From contig DCJK01000004.1 of the NCBI GenBank assembly GCA_002320005.1, positions 255 through 64,254 on the forward strand: a stretch of 64,000 bases of DNA, read 5' to 3'. The position numbers and the translations under genes are program-made. The stretch's first letter is position 1; every line of letters starts with the position of its first letter. Origin of the DNA: Firmicutes bacterium UBA1702. Lineage in GTDB: Bacteria; Bacillota; Clostridia; Peptostreptococcales; Anaerovoracaceae. The notes below the pieces were generated by a model that saw nothing but the letters and a program-made list of their open reading frames with translations, had not been told where the DNA came from and ran no database searches. This document shows, in pieces, positions 49,948-59,689 of the stretch.

Positions 49948-50571
49948 ATGAAGGTACTCATGATAAACGGAAGCCCTCATAAGGAAGGCTGTACATATAC
50001 CGTTCTCAAATATATGGCTGATATTCTGTCAGCCGGAGGTATATGCAGTGAAATAATTCATGTGGGCAGTGAAACGGCAGGAGGATGTATGGGGTGCGGA
50101 GGGTGCAGTCTGACGGGCAGATGCATCACCGATGATTGTGTCAATGATGCAATAGAAAAGGCAAAAGAAGCTGAAGGCTTTGTCTTTGCATCTCCCGTTC
50201 ATTATGCTTCACCTGCAGGCTCCATGATATCATTTATGGACCGATTCTTTTATGCAGGCGGCGAAAATCTCCGTTATAAACCTGCAGCCATAGCAGTGGT
50301 GGCACGCAGAGGAGGATGCACATCTTCATATGATGCATTAGCTAAATATCCGGCAATAAATCAGATGCCTATTGTGAGTGCTGATTACTGGCCTATGATT
50401 CACGGGCATGGCGATGCCGCCGATGTTCTGAATGACAAGGAAGGTCTGTTTACAATGGAGACGGCAGCATTAAATCTGGCATGGCTTATGAAAGCCATCA
50501 GAGCAGGCAAAGATGCAGGTATTGAACCGGAATTCAGAGAAAAAGACATATGGACCAATTTCAACAGATAA
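49948..50571 (+). CDS. Flavodoxin-fold NAD(P)H-dependent FMN reductase
   Basis: The 207-residue protein starts MKVLMINGSPHKEGCTYTVL, the FMN phosphate loop of the iron-sulfur flavoprotein/NADPH-dependent FMN reductase family. A Cys-rich GGCMGCGGCSLTGRC at about residues 47-61 and the SPVHYASPAGSMISFMDR loop follow. The Cys motif may hold a small cluster or a redox disulfide. ATG has AAAGGAGG upstream. Confidence 0.88.
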   Translation: MKVLMINGSPHKEGCTYTVLKYMADILSAGGICSEIIHVGSETAGGCMGCGGCSLTGRCITDDCVNDAIEKAKEAEGFVFASPVHYASPAGSMISFMDRFFYAGGENLRYKPAAIAVVARRGGCTSSYDALAKYPAINQMPIVSADYWPMIHGHGDAADVLNDKEGLFTMETAALNLAWLMKAIRAGKDAGIEPEFREKDIWTNFNR

Positions 50572-50593
50572 GCAGCATTTTAAGGAGGACGAC

Positions 50594-51349
50594 ATGGCGG
50601 AGAGAAAAGCAGCACTGGTAACAGGTGGAGGAACAGGAATAGGAAAGGCATGTGCCTTGAGTTTTCTGAAAAGAGGATATAGGGTAGCAATAGTCGGAAG
50701 ACGCAGGGAGAAAATAGAGGAAGCAGCATCGGAATTCAAAAGAGAATTCGGTGAAGATTCGGTTGTGGCAATAGCGGCAGACGTATCGAAGCAGGAAGAT
50801 GTCAAAGAAATTTTTGATACAATAGAGGAAACTTTCGGAAGAATAGATGCAGTTATAAACAATGCAGGCGTTGCCCCAAGCAGGCCTTTTCTGGAAACCT
50901 CATATGAAGATTATGACAGAGCTATTCGCATAAATCAGTATGGCACATTTATGTGTATGCAGCAGGGTGCCCGCATGATGGTCTCAAAAGGAATCGCCGG
51001 CGTCATAATAAACATGGGTAGCATTTACGGCAAGGTTGCCAGCGGTAATATTATAGGATATAACGCTAGCAAGGGTGCAGTGGAAATGATGACAAAAGCG
51101 GCAGCACTGGAGCTGGCACCTTACAACATCAGAGTGGTGGCCATAGCCCCGGGAGTTATAGACACACCTATGCTGGACATTGACAAGGAGAGAGGAACCT
51201 TTGAAGAACTCTACTCCAAGGGAATGCGCAAAAAACCTCTTGACCCGTCAGCCATAGGTGAGGTGGCTGCGTTCCTGGCATCTCCGGAAGCAGACGGAAT
51301 CAACGCTGTGACCATACCTGTGGATGACGGATTCCTGGAATTTAAATAG
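50594..51349 (+). CDS. Short-chain dehydrogenase/reductase
   Basis: The 251-residue SDR has the cofactor motif TGGGTGIG (residues 10-17), NNAGVAPS, catalytic Ser in GSIYG, Tyr156 and Lys160 (YNASK), and the APGVIDTPM loop. It resembles FabG-type 3-oxoacyl-ACP reductases, but lone SDRs act on many substrates. ATG 50594 follows AAGGAGG; upstream in-frame codons lie in the preceding gene. It forms a run with the next two genes. Confidence 0.9.
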   Translation: MAERKAALVTGGGTGIGKACALSFLKRGYRVAIVGRRREKIEEAASEFKREFGEDSVVAIAADVSKQEDVKEIFDTIEETFGRIDAVINNAGVAPSRPFLETSYEDYDRAIRINQYGTFMCMQQGARMMVSKGIAGVIINMGSIYGKVASGNIIGYNASKGAVEMMTKAAALELAPYNIRVVAIAPGVIDTPMLDIDKERGTFEELYSKGMRKKPLDPSAIGEVAAFLASPEADGINAVTIPVDDGFLEFK

Positions 51350-51362
51350 GGAGGTAGTCCGG

Positions 51363-52205
51363 ATGCAGAAGACAGGCAAAGTAAGACTGCCGCAGGGCAG
51401 CACCATAGCTTTAAATCTGGGATTTGATTTTGACTCCTCGTCAGTATGGATGGAATCCTTTGGAAAAACGTCACCTGTTTACACCTCAAGAGGAGAATAC
51501 GGTGCGGAAGTAGGAGTTCCAAGGATATTGAATCTTCTTGATAAGTATCATATAAAGGCTAATTTCTTTGTGCCGGGGCATACTGCAGACACTTATCCCG
51601 ATGTATGCAGAGAGATAAGTGCCGGAGGCCACGAAATATGCCACCATGGTTATGTTCATGAAGACCCTACTGAGCTTTCCTATCATGAAGAGGAGAATAT
51701 AATTGTCAAGGGCCTTGAAGCTCTTGACCGGATTGGTATAACTCCGCAGGGATACAGATCTCCTGGCTTTGATTTCAGCCCGAATACCGTTGAACTGCTG
51801 CAGAAATACGGTTTTAAATATGACAGCAGCCTCATGGGCAATGACTTTTATCCATATTGCCCTGCACCTTGTATCGTGCATTTTGACAGAGGCAATGAGT
51901 TCGGAGAGCCTGCAGACATAGTGGAAATGCCGGTGTCATGGTACATGGATGATTTCCCTCACTCCGAATTTGTGATGACAAGAACGGGGATGAAGCCGCA
52001 AAGTCAGGTTTTTGAAATATGGAAGAGCACTTTGGATTATGGTGCCGACAATATAAAAGATGGGGTCCTGAATGTAACAATGCATCCGCAGGTAATCGGA
52101 AGACCTCATAATATAAGAATGCTGGAGGATTTTATAATTCATGCTGTCAGCCGGGGTGCTTATATAACAACCATGATGGACATTTACGAAAGAACAGAAT
52201 TCTGA
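51363..52205 (+). CDS. Polysaccharide deacetylase/PuuE-type hydrolase
   Basis: The 280-residue NodB-homology protein has the metal-binding Asp in LGFDFDSS and the metal-binding His pair region HEICHHGYVHED. YRSPGFDFSPNT and WYMDDFPHSEF follow. No signal peptide is present, so it acts inside the cell, more like the PuuE/HpPgdA group that hydrolyses cyclic amides than a wall deacetylase. ATG 51363 follows GGGAGG, 13 bp after the SDR. Confidence 0.82.
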   Translation: MQKTGKVRLPQGSTIALNLGFDFDSSSVWMESFGKTSPVYTSRGEYGAEVGVPRILNLLDKYHIKANFFVPGHTADTYPDVCREISAGGHEICHHGYVHEDPTELSYHEEENIIVKGLEALDRIGITPQGYRSPGFDFSPNTVELLQKYGFKYDSSLMGNDFYPYCPAPCIVHFDRGNEFGEPADIVEMPVSWYMDDFPHSEFVMTRTGMKPQSQVFEIWKSTLDYGADNIKDGVLNVTMHPQVIGRPHNIRMLEDFIIHAVSRGAYITTMMDIYERTEF

Positions 52206-52206
52206 T

Positions 52207-53817
52207 ATGGACAAGGTTTTTTATAACGGGAAAATATACTCTATGGACAGTAGCGACAATGTGTATTCTGCCATCGGCATAAGTGGAGACAGAATTTCCT
52301 TTCTGGGCAATGCCGATGACGGAAGCCTTCCTGAAGCCGGGCAGTACATAGATCTGAAAGGTATGACGGTGCTTCCGGGATTTACGGATTCGCATCTGCA
52401 TATGCTTAATTATGGTTTTCTTGAAAAATCATACAAGATGTATGATGCCGACTCGGTTTCCGGAATCATAGAGGAAGGTCGCAGGCGCATCAGAGATATG
52501 AAAGACCGGCCTCCGGAGAAGTGGCTGTACGGAAGAGGATGGAACAACGATAATTTTACAGATTATCGGCGTTTTCTGACCAGGAATGACCTGGACATGA
52601 TTTCACAAGACCGGCCTGTGCTGTTTATCCGGGTTTGCGGGCATGTGGCGGCAGTAAACAGCAAGGCGCTGGAGATGGTCATGAACCTTCCGGAGACAGG
52701 CAGTTATATTCACCAGATCGATGAAAAAAACGGAATACTTACGGAAGCAGCAGTAAAATTGTGCTATAATGCCATGCAGGAGCCTGAAGTAGATGACATA
52801 AAAGAAATGATTCTTGCAGTGCAGCCTCTATATAATCAGGCAGGTATAACCGCTGTGGAAAGTGATAATTTTCTGTCACTGCCGGGACGGAACCGCCATA
52901 GGATAATGCAGGCATACCGGGAGCTTTCAGAGGAGGGAAGGCTTACGGTGAGAGTAAGAGAACAGGCTTCGTTTACAGATTTTGAAGACATGAAGGACTT
53001 CATTGACTCAGGAATAAGAACCGGTGACGGAGACAGCTACTATTCCATAGGACCTGTGAAACTATATCAGGACGGTTCGCTGGGGGCGAGGACCGCTCTT
53101 ATGAAGGAGCCTTATAAAGGTTCCTCCCAAAACTGCGGAACAATGGTTCATGACAGGGAAGAACTGCAGCGTATGGTAAACTATGCCTATGAACACGATA
53201 TGCAGATAATTGTCCATGCTATAGGGGACAGAGCATCGCTGATGGTTTTTGATGCTTATGAAAAGGCCATTGAGATATACGGTGACAGACATCTGAGACT
53301 TGCAATAAATCATCTGCAGATAACAGATCCTGCGCTGCCCGGACGAATGGCAGCAAAAAACATACTCGCCTACATACAGCCGGTTTTTGTTGCATCGGAC
53401 AAGAACATGGTTGAAGGGTGTGTGGGAACCAAGCGTGCAGAACGCTCATATATGTGGAGAACCTTTGAAGATGTAGGAGTTGTATGCTGTGGAGGTTCTG
53501 ATTCACCGGTAGAAAACTTCAACATTCTGGAAAACATACAGATTGCCGTAACAAGAGACTCCATCGGTGAGAAAACCGATGGATGGATGCCATGGCAGAA
53601 ACTTACAGTCCGTCAGGCGGTAAAGCTGTTTACCGGAAACTGCGCTTATGGTGCTTTTGCAGAGAATGAACGCGGGACACTGGAAAAAGGAAAACTGGCA
53701 GACATGACTGTACTGAGCCGTGACATATTTGAGACAGACTGCCATGAAATTGCGGATATAGCAGTGGAAGCCGCAGTTACAGGGGGAAAAATCGTATATA
53801 AAAGAGAGGAACGATAA
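52207..53817 (+). CDS. YtcJ-type amidohydrolase
   Basis: The 536-residue metal-dependent hydrolase has the first metal motif FTDSHLHM and later VHAIGDRA and GGSDSPVENF. It fits the YtcJ family of the amidohydrolase superfamily (amidohydrolase_3). It begins 1 bp after the deacetylase-like gene, so both are coupled and may act on related cyclic amide compounds; that is inference. No membrane segment or signal peptide is visible. Confidence 0.88.
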   Translation: MDKVFYNGKIYSMDSSDNVYSAIGISGDRISFLGNADDGSLPEAGQYIDLKGMTVLPGFTDSHLHMLNYGFLEKSYKMYDADSVSGIIEEGRRRIRDMKDRPPEKWLYGRGWNNDNFTDYRRFLTRNDLDMISQDRPVLFIRVCGHVAAVNSKALEMVMNLPETGSYIHQIDEKNGILTEAAVKLCYNAMQEPEVDDIKEMILAVQPLYNQAGITAVESDNFLSLPGRNRHRIMQAYRELSEEGRLTVRVREQASFTDFEDMKDFIDSGIRTGDGDSYYSIGPVKLYQDGSLGARTALMKEPYKGSSQNCGTMVHDREELQRMVNYAYEHDMQIIVHAIGDRASLMVFDAYEKAIEIYGDRHLRLAINHLQITDPALPGRMAAKNILAYIQPVFVASDKNMVEGCVGTKRAERSYMWRTFEDVGVVCCGGSDSPVENFNILENIQIAVTRDSIGEKTDGWMPWQKLTVRQAVKLFTGNCAYGAFAENERGTLEKGKLADMTVLSRDIFETDCHEIADIAVEAAVTGGKIVYKREER

Positions 53818-53819
53818 CT

Positions 53820-54638
53820 ATGGAATTCACCAAAATGCAGGGAACAGGAAATGATTTTATAATCATCAATAATATTGAAGCAAAAATACCGGTGGAAAAA
53901 CTGGGTGAACTTGCGGAAAAGCTATGCCACAGAAAATTTTCCATAGGAGCTGACGGACTGATGGTGGTGGATTCACCTGTTTTTGGCGGAGATTTCAAAA
54001 TGAGATATTATAATGCTGACGGAAGTTTCGGCGAAATGTGCGGCAACGGTGCACGCTGCCTTGCAAGGTTCGGTTACGAAAATGGATTTGCCGGAGAAGT
54101 ACAGCATATTGAAACCATAGCAGGCATGGTCATCGGCTACAGACAGAGCGAAAGCATGTACAGAGTACGCCTTAACGATGTATCCGTAAGAAAAGAGATG
54201 GATGTGTCTGCATGCGGAAACAAGTACCATTGCGCTTATCTGGAACTGGGAGATCCGGGAATACCTCATGCCGTAGTGGAAATGAAAGGCCTTAAAGAAA
54301 TGGATCGGGAAGATCTGAGAGATCTGGGAAAAGCTCTGAGGAGGGCATCGGAATTTCCTAAGGGTGCCAATGTTAATTTTTATGAGATAATCGGAAATGA
54401 TGAGGTTGCCGACATAACCTACGAGAGAGGAGCCGAAGACTTTACTCTGTCCTGCGGAACGGGAACTGGAGCGGTAGTAACTGTTCTTAAAGAAAGAGGT
54501 ATGGTCAGCGGAGACAACGTAAAAGTAAAAGTGCCCGGCGGAGAACTTTTCGTGACCGTTAATGAAGAGGGAATTTTCCTGACCGGTCCTACTGAAGTTA
54601 TAGCTGAGGGATACGTCAACACAAAGGAACTGCTGTAG
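53820..54638 (+). CDS. dapF: Diaminopimelate epimerase
   Basis: The 272-residue epimerase makes meso-diaminopimelate for lysine and peptidoglycan. Both catalytic cysteines are seen: Cys74 (GEMCGNGARC) and Cys212 (LSCGTGTGAV), with the N-terminal FTKMQGTGNDFI. It starts 2 bp after the amidohydrolase. No other lysine gene is nearby. Confidence 0.95.
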   Translation: MEFTKMQGTGNDFIIINNIEAKIPVEKLGELAEKLCHRKFSIGADGLMVVDSPVFGGDFKMRYYNADGSFGEMCGNGARCLARFGYENGFAGEVQHIETIAGMVIGYRQSESMYRVRLNDVSVRKEMDVSACGNKYHCAYLELGDPGIPHAVVEMKGLKEMDREDLRDLGKALRRASEFPKGANVNFYEIIGNDEVADITYERGAEDFTLSCGTGTGAVVTVLKERGMVSGDNVKVKVPGGELFVTVNEEGIFLTGPTEVIAEGYVNTKELL

Positions 54639-54667
54639 CAGCAGACCTCATTATAAACAAGGCGAAA

Positions 54668-54701
54668 AACAAGGCCGGCTTCATGAGCCGGCCTTGTTTT
54701 T
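54668..54701. terminator. Bidirectional terminator after dapF
   Basis: AACAAGGCCGGCT (54668-54680) and AGCCGGCCTTGTT (54686-54698) form a perfect stem with T-rich and A-rich flanks. It separates dapF from the convergent acetyltransferase gene. Confidence 0.92.
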
Positions 54702-54702
54702 G

Positions 54703-56025
54703 CTAATAGTCTGTATTTGTCCATGGTTTTTGTTTGCAGCAAAGCAGGGAATCCAGCATGTCTGCATAAGCATCATCGGAAATTTCCGCACCTCCCAGGC
54801 GCAGAAGAGAAGCCAGCCTGCAGCTGCCCATAAGAAGAGCCGACAGATCTGCCAGATTGCATTTTACTCTCACATCGCAAGGAGCATCCTTTGGAATGAC
54901 ATGCCAGCGGGCAGTTTTACCGCTTTCATCGGTTTCAAAAGCGATATTGAATGTTTTTTCGCTGTGGGCAAGTTCATCATAGTAGTCAAACCCGGTTTTC
55001 AGGTTTACAGGAATGAATTTCCGATGAGAGGAAGCAGTTATGAAGCCTTCAAGGTCCACGATTTTGTACATGGTGCCGATGGCACCGATATTTGTCTGCA
55101 GGAATCCGAAATCTATGTAGTTTCCGCTGGTGTCCTGGGCGCTTGGAAGAATGTGATAGAAGTCTTCCTCACCGGTGCGTATGACAACCGTGCGGGCAAG
55201 GTCTGACTGGTTGCGCAGAAAACCAAGAAGAGTCTGAAGAACTTTCCCGTCTTCGTAGGCGAATTCTTTTACTTCAATTCTGTTAAGAGTATAATTCACA
55301 TCGCTTTCGCATACAAACTCGTAAATCATATATCCACGCAGCTTGCCGTCCTGTACATATCCTATACGTCTTGAGTCCGAGTCGGAAGCCATACCTCTGA
55401 TTTCGTCTTCAAATTTAAGAAGCATACCGTGATTTCTGGATGCAAAAGCTGCCTGACATTCCAGTATGCGCGGCAGATCGTCAGAGCCGAGAAATTCTAT
55501 CATTGACGTGTCTCTGCATTCAGGCAGATTTACGGTAGGAATACGGTACTCTTCCAGCTTGCTGCCGTAGCCGTAACCCATCTTTCTGTAAAAATCTATA
55601 CGGAAAGGAAGCAGCATCGATACGGAGGCTCCTGAATCAACGGTGTATTTTTCAAAGAAGCGAACCATGTCAAGACCGGCGCCTTTCTTTTTGTGCATAG
55701 GATGCACTGCCAGTGACATGAGCCCTGTTGCAGGAATCATCTTGCCGAAAGCATTCATGGAAAAATCTATGAGTTTTGCAAGAGCAATCAGCTGTCCGTT
55801 TTCAAAAAGTCCGCAGAAATTTATATTGCGGTCATTCTTCATGGAATCCAGATATCTCGCGCGATATTTGCTTCTGCCTTCATCTCCGATGTTTTTAAAA
55901 GCCGGATATGCGTTGAGGTAAATAGTAAGGTATTCTTCAATCAGATCGCCGGACACGGTACGGACTTCTCTTTCCGGTGTGCTTCCGAACTCCGGTCCGC
56001 GGGCATATATGGTCTTTTTCTGCAT
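54703..56025 (-). CDS. Eis-like GNAT acetyltransferase
   Basis: The 440-residue protein has an N-terminal GNAT domain (VHPMHKKKGAGLDMVRFFEK, GYGYGSKLEEYRIP) and a C-terminal SCP2-like domain, the layout of Eis enzymes that acetylate several amines, including aminoglycosides in mycobacteria. Activity on antibiotics cannot be inferred. Start 56025 follows AAAGGAGGC on the minus strand; the frame runs further upstream without a ribosome binding site. Confidence 0.85.
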   Translation of the reverse strand: MQKKTIYARGPEFGSTPEREVRTVSGDLIEEYLTIYLNAYPAFKNIGDEGRSKYRARYLDSMKNDRNINFCGLFENGQLIALAKLIDFSMNAFGKMIPATGLMSLAVHPMHKKKGAGLDMVRFFEKYTVDSGASVSMLLPFRIDFYRKMGYGYGSKLEEYRIPTVNLPECRDTSMIEFLGSDDLPRILECQAAFASRNHGMLLKFEDEIRGMASDSDSRRIGYVQDGKLRGYMIYEFVCESDVNYTLNRIEVKEFAYEDGKVLQTLLGFLRNQSDLARTVVIRTGEEDFYHILPSAQDTSGNYIDFGFLQTNIGAIGTMYKIVDLEGFITASSHRKFIPVNLKTGFDYYDELAHSEKTFNIAFETDESGKTARWHVIPKDAPCDVRVKCNLADLSALLMGSCRLASLLRLGGAEISDDAYADMLDSLLCCKQKPWTNTDY

Positions 56026-56102
56026 TTTACAGCCTCCTTTTTGTGGTATCTTTATCTTAAAATGACGGGAAGAAGATGTCAATAACGCCTCTTTAAAATA
56101 AT

Positions 56103-56132
56103 TTGCAAAAAATACCGTAACCAATGTATAAT
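56103..56132 (+). promoter_or_regulatory. Promoter for trmO
   Basis: TTGCAA (56103-56108) and TATAAT (56127-56132) with an 18-base spacer lie 56 bp before the trmO start. Confidence 0.55.
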
Positions 56133-56187
56133 TACGTTCAGATGTCCGTCTTGGCTGAAAACAAAAAAGTAAGAGAAAGGGGAAACC

Positions 56188-56856
56188 ATGCACCCTGTAG
56201 CATATATCCACAATGATTTTAAAGAAAAATTCGGAATACCCAGACAGAGCGGCCTCGTGTCAAATGTCAGCTGCATAACTTTTGTTCATCCTTATGACGA
56301 TCCTGCGGCCTTGAGGGGCATAGAAGAATTCACCCATCTGTGGCTGTTATGGGATTTTTCTGAGTCACACAGAGAAACTTTCTCACCTACAGTAAGACCG
56401 CCGCGACTGGGAGGCAATACACGGGTGGGAGTTTTTGCTACCAGATCTCCATTCAGACCCAACTCCATAGGACTTTCGTGTGTAAAGCTGCTTGGCACGG
56501 AAACAAAGGGAAAAGACGGCCCGAAGCTATATGTTCAAGGGGCTGACCTGATGGACGGAACCCCCATATACGATATAAAGCCGTATCTTCCGTACGCAGA
56601 CTGTATTCCGGAAGCGAAGACAGGAATCCTGGGCGAGACGCCGGACAAAACGGAAGAGGTATTATTTGAAAATACCGGACCGGCAGAGGTACAAGCCGGA
56701 GAACTGGAAGTCATACAGGAAATATTGAGCAGAAATCCGCCGCCTGCATATCAGGATGATCAGGAGAGAATCTATGGTATGAAGTATGGGCGTTTTGAGG
56801 TGAAATTCCGCCGGGTGAAAGAAAAAATATATGTTCAGAGTATAGAGAGCCTTTGA
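56188..56856 (+). CDS. trmO: tRNA m6t6A37 methyltransferase TrmO/TsaA
   Basis: The 222-residue beta-barrel methyltransferase uses S-adenosylmethionine to methylate t6A37 in tRNA. GIEEFTHLWLLWDFS, RPPRLGGNTRVGVFATRSPFRPNSIG and DLMDGTPIYDIKPYLPYAD are hallmark motifs. ATG 56188 follows AGAAAGGGG. Confidence 0.92.
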   Translation: MHPVAYIHNDFKEKFGIPRQSGLVSNVSCITFVHPYDDPAALRGIEEFTHLWLLWDFSESHRETFSPTVRPPRLGGNTRVGVFATRSPFRPNSIGLSCVKLLGTETKGKDGPKLYVQGADLMDGTPIYDIKPYLPYADCIPEAKTGILGETPDKTEEVLFENTGPAEVQAGELEVIQEILSRNPPPAYQDDQERIYGMKYGRFEVKFRRVKEKIYVQSIESL

Positions 56857-56880
56857 CATTTGCGGGCTCTGTGATAAAAT
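56853..56880 (+). promoter_or_regulatory. Promoter for the serine hydrolase operon
   Basis: TTGACA (56853-56858) and TAAAAT (56875-56880) with a 16-base spacer overlap the end of trmO. Confidence 0.6.
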
Positions 56881-56913
56881 TTTAATATAAAAAAGTGTAA
56901 AAGGAGGAAGCAG

Positions 56914-57687
56914 ATGGAACAGAGATATCTGGAGGAGCGTGTAAGCCGTCTCAGAGGGAAAATAGGCTTTTATTACGAGAACCTCGAAACAGGGGAGACT
57001 CTTACTTATAACGGAGACGAGGTATTCAAAGCAGCCAGTGTGATCAAATTACCTGTTTTCATGTGTGTTGCGAAGCTGGTGAAAGAGGGTCAGCTAAGCT
57101 GGGACCAGAAGGTTCTGGTAAGAGAAGAGGATAAAATGCCAAGCTGCGGAGCACTTTTATCATTAACAGGAAATGTGGAAATTGACATAGAAAGCCTCTG
57201 CAGGCTTATGATTACCCTGAGTGATAACACAGCTGCGAATATGCTTATGCGGGCAGTGGGAATGGAGAGACTCAAAGAGAACTTTGAAGAGATGGGTCTG
57301 AAGAAAACCGTAGCAGAGAGAGAACTTTTCGACAGCGAAGGAGCGGCCAGAGGGCTGGATAATTATATATGCCCTTCAGAAATCGCCATGCTCCTTAAAA
57401 AAATATATAACAGGGAATTTGTTGATGAAGAGACCTCTGAAAAAATAGAAAACGTGCTGCTGCTTCAGCAGATAAGGCACAAAATCCCGGGATACATAGG
57501 ACGCAAGAAAAAAATAGCTAATAAAACAGGTGAAGACACAGGAACCACTCATGATGCATCTGTAGTATTTGCCCGCAGTCCTTTTGTGCTTGTCATAACT
57601 TCTAACGATACCGATGTTCCAGAGACAGAGAGGTTTATCAGAGAAATTGCTCTTGAACTGTATGAAGAAAACGGAGAAGGAGAATAG
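56914..57687 (+). CDS. Class A beta-lactamase-fold serine hydrolase
   Basis: The 257-residue protein has the active-site triad motifs of class A beta-lactamases: SVIK (Ser42-Lys45), SDN (Ser103-Asn105) and KTG (Lys204-Gly206). No signal peptide is present, and the omega-loop EXXLN motif of true lactamases is not evident, so it is more likely a cytoplasmic serine hydrolase than a resistance enzyme. ATG follows AAAGGAGGAAG. Confidence 0.85.
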   Translation: MEQRYLEERVSRLRGKIGFYYENLETGETLTYNGDEVFKAASVIKLPVFMCVAKLVKEGQLSWDQKVLVREEDKMPSCGALLSLTGNVEIDIESLCRLMITLSDNTAANMLMRAVGMERLKENFEEMGLKKTVAERELFDSEGAARGLDNYICPSEIAMLLKKIYNREFVDEETSEKIENVLLLQQIRHKIPGYIGRKKKIANKTGEDTGTTHDASVVFARSPFVLVITSNDTDVPETERFIREIALELYEENGEGE

Positions 57688-57691
57688 AACA

Positions 57692-58192
57692 GTGCAGATG
57701 CAGGGAGATGATAACGGAAAAAACTATATAGCTGCCGATAAGGCGGCAAAAAAAAGCATGATTATCAGTGCAACCATTGTGTGGGGACTGGTACTGATAC
57801 CGGCAACTCTGCTTGTGATACTTATTCCTCAGCTGGGAACGGCGGGAAAGGTGATACTTGCCGTGACATGGGCGGTTGCTGTAATGTATGTGATTCTTGT
57901 GCCCCATATCAGGTATATGCGATACAGATACTGCATAGATGAAGAAGCCATAAGAGTAAAACAAGGCATTGCCTGGATTACCGAGCAGATTGTACCTATG
58001 GAGAGACTTCACAAAATTGAAGTTTCCCAGGGACCTATAGCCAGAATTTTCAATCTTTCCACTGTCCGAGTTACGACAGCAGGCGGAGATGTGGGAATCA
58101 GATTCTTGAAGGAAGAGAGAGCTGAGGAAATTGCAGAGGCTCTGAAAAAGAAAATAAATGATATCGCTTTGGCGGAAAGAGAGAGGCAGTAA
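57692..58192 (+). CDS. PH-domain membrane protein, YdbS-like
   Basis: The 166-residue protein has two membrane helices near residues 23-66 and a bPH_2 domain (YRYCIDEEAIRVKQGIAW, VPMERLHKIEVSQGPIARIFNL). Start GTG 57692 has AAGGAG nine bases upstream; ATG 57698 is a possible alternative. It abuts the next gene, a larger protein with the same domain, as in the ydbS-ydbT pair of Bacillus, which gives resistance to certain antimicrobial peptides; transfer of that role is inference. Confidence 0.85.
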   Translation: MQMQGDDNGKNYIAADKAAKKSMIISATIVWGLVLIPATLLVILIPQLGTAGKVILAVTWAVAVMYVILVPHIRYMRYRYCIDEEAIRVKQGIAWITEQIVPMERLHKIEVSQGPIARIFNLSTVRVTTAGGDVGIRFLKEERAEEIAEALKKKINDIALAERERQ

Positions 58193-59689
58193 ATGAAAGA
58201 AATCAAATTACGCTGCCATTTTTCCACCATTTTTGAAAGTCTCTGGCAATTCTGGGTTGTTATTGTATTTATGCTGCTCAACCAGATCGATACTATAATT
58301 GATGTGGTAAAAGATATCGGAAGCGACGGAATAAAAAGCCTTGTCAGCACCGGAGGAATCTGGGGACTTGCAGGGCTTCTGGTGCTTACTGCTTGTGTGC
58401 TGATTTTCCAGTTTCTCAGGTGGAGAAAGACATGGGTCATTCTTGATGACAATCTGATAATAATTGAGAGGAATACCCTCAGGAAAGTAAAAAATACTAT
58501 AGCCATCGAAAATATATCGGCAGTAAACATGGAAAGGAATCTCTTTGAAAGGCTGGTAGGAACTTACCGCATCAAGATAGATACCAACAGCATGACTACA
58601 GCCAATGAGACTGACATTTCCATAGTCTTCAGAGAAGATATCGCTATAGCCTTCCGCAAGACGGTGATTGAGAGAATGAGCGCCCTTAAGGGCAGTGGAA
58701 CCGGTAAGGCGCTGTCAGAGGAAAGGCAGCCTGACGAGCTTTATAAAGCAGCCTCAGAAGGGAAAAAGATATTTGCCAGTTCGCCTAAAGATATGCTGGC
58801 TCACGCCTTTTACGACATGCCGATGTTCAGTCTGATAATCGCACTGGCAGGCATATGCGGTTCGGTCTGGTATATAGGAAATATGGGATTTACAGCGTTT
58901 ATAAGGGATGCCTTCGGGGGATTTATAGCTGTAGTCATAATGGTTCTTACTGCAATTTATAATATTGCAAAACGATTCATAAAATATTATAATTTTACAG
59001 TGTACAGGGATGGAAAAGATGTACATGTCCGCTGCGGTCTCATAAAGCTGCGCAGCTATACCATACCTGTTGATAAGATAACTGCACTGCAGATTGAACA
59101 GCAGCCTTTTTCAAGAATATTCAAAAGATATAATGTTAAGGTCGTCACTGTGGGAGTCGGTGATGAAGATGGAGAATCTTCCAATCTGACCATGTCACTG
59201 CCGGAGGAAAAGCTGAAGGAGCAGCTTCAGGAGCTGGTGCCGGAATACAGCTGGGCGGACATTGCCAAAGTGATAAAAGAAGAAAAAAAAGGAATGACAG
59301 TCCGTCTGGTAAAATCCGTAAAGTGGCATCTTGCAGCTGCAGCAGGTATCATTGTCGTAGTTGTCCTTCACGGCCCGTGGTGGGCTGCGGCAGTTCCGGC
59401 CGTCATGGATGCATATATAAACCTTCTGTATATAATGTCACATAAAGCGGCAGGATATATGGCGTCAGATGAAGGCATGATATTGTCAGGCGGTTTTTTT
59501 GCAAAACACCAGACGATATGTACATATAAAAAAATGCAGATACTCAATATAAGCTATCATCCCGCGGCAGCGCATCTGGGCATAGTGGATGGCGTGATAA
59601 TGCTTCTTAATTCCTCAGCAGGCCTGCCTTATATAAAGAGGGATCTTGCTATTGAAATAACTAACAGAATAATAGGAGGACAAAAATGA
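58193..59689 (+). CDS. PH-domain membrane protein, YdbT-like
   Basis: The 498-residue protein has about six membrane helices in three pairs and three bPH_2 domains, at about residues 80-160, 275-345 and 415-495 (for example IPVDKITALQIEQQPFSRIF). It begins immediately after the YdbS-like stop and overlaps ridA by ATGA (59686-59689). With the preceding gene it forms a membrane complex candidate of unknown biochemical function. Confidence 0.87.
   Translation: MKEIKLRCHFSTIFESLWQFWVVIVFMLLNQIDTIIDVVKDIGSDGIKSLVSTGGIWGLAGLLVLTACVLIFQFLRWRKTWVILDDNLIIIERNTLRKVKNTIAIENISAVNMERNLFERLVGTYRIKIDTNSMTTANETDISIVFREDIAIAFRKTVIERMSALKGSGTGKALSEERQPDELYKAASEGKKIFASSPKDMLAHAFYDMPMFSLIIALAGICGSVWYIGNMGFTAFIRDAFGGFIAVVIMVLTAIYNIAKRFIKYYNFTVYRDGKDVHVRCGLIKLRSYTIPVDKITALQIEQQPFSRIFKRYNVKVVTVGVGDEDGESSNLTMSLPEEKLKEQLQELVPEYSWADIAKVIKEEKKGMTVRLVKSVKWHLAAAAGIIVVVVLHGPWWAAAVPAVMDAYINLLYIMSHKAAGYMASDEGMILSGGFFAKHQTICTYKKMQILNISYHPAAAHLGIVDGVIMLLNSSAGLPYIKRDLAIEITNRIIGGQK

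Noticed and set aside
54703..56025. Eis-like protein as an aminoglycoside resistance gene
   Set aside because: Eis-like GNATs are widespread with many substrates, and nothing in the sequence or neighbours points to antibiotics.
56914..57687. Serine hydrolase as a beta-lactam resistance gene
   Set aside because: No signal peptide and no clear omega-loop Glu motif; the protein would stay in the cytoplasm.
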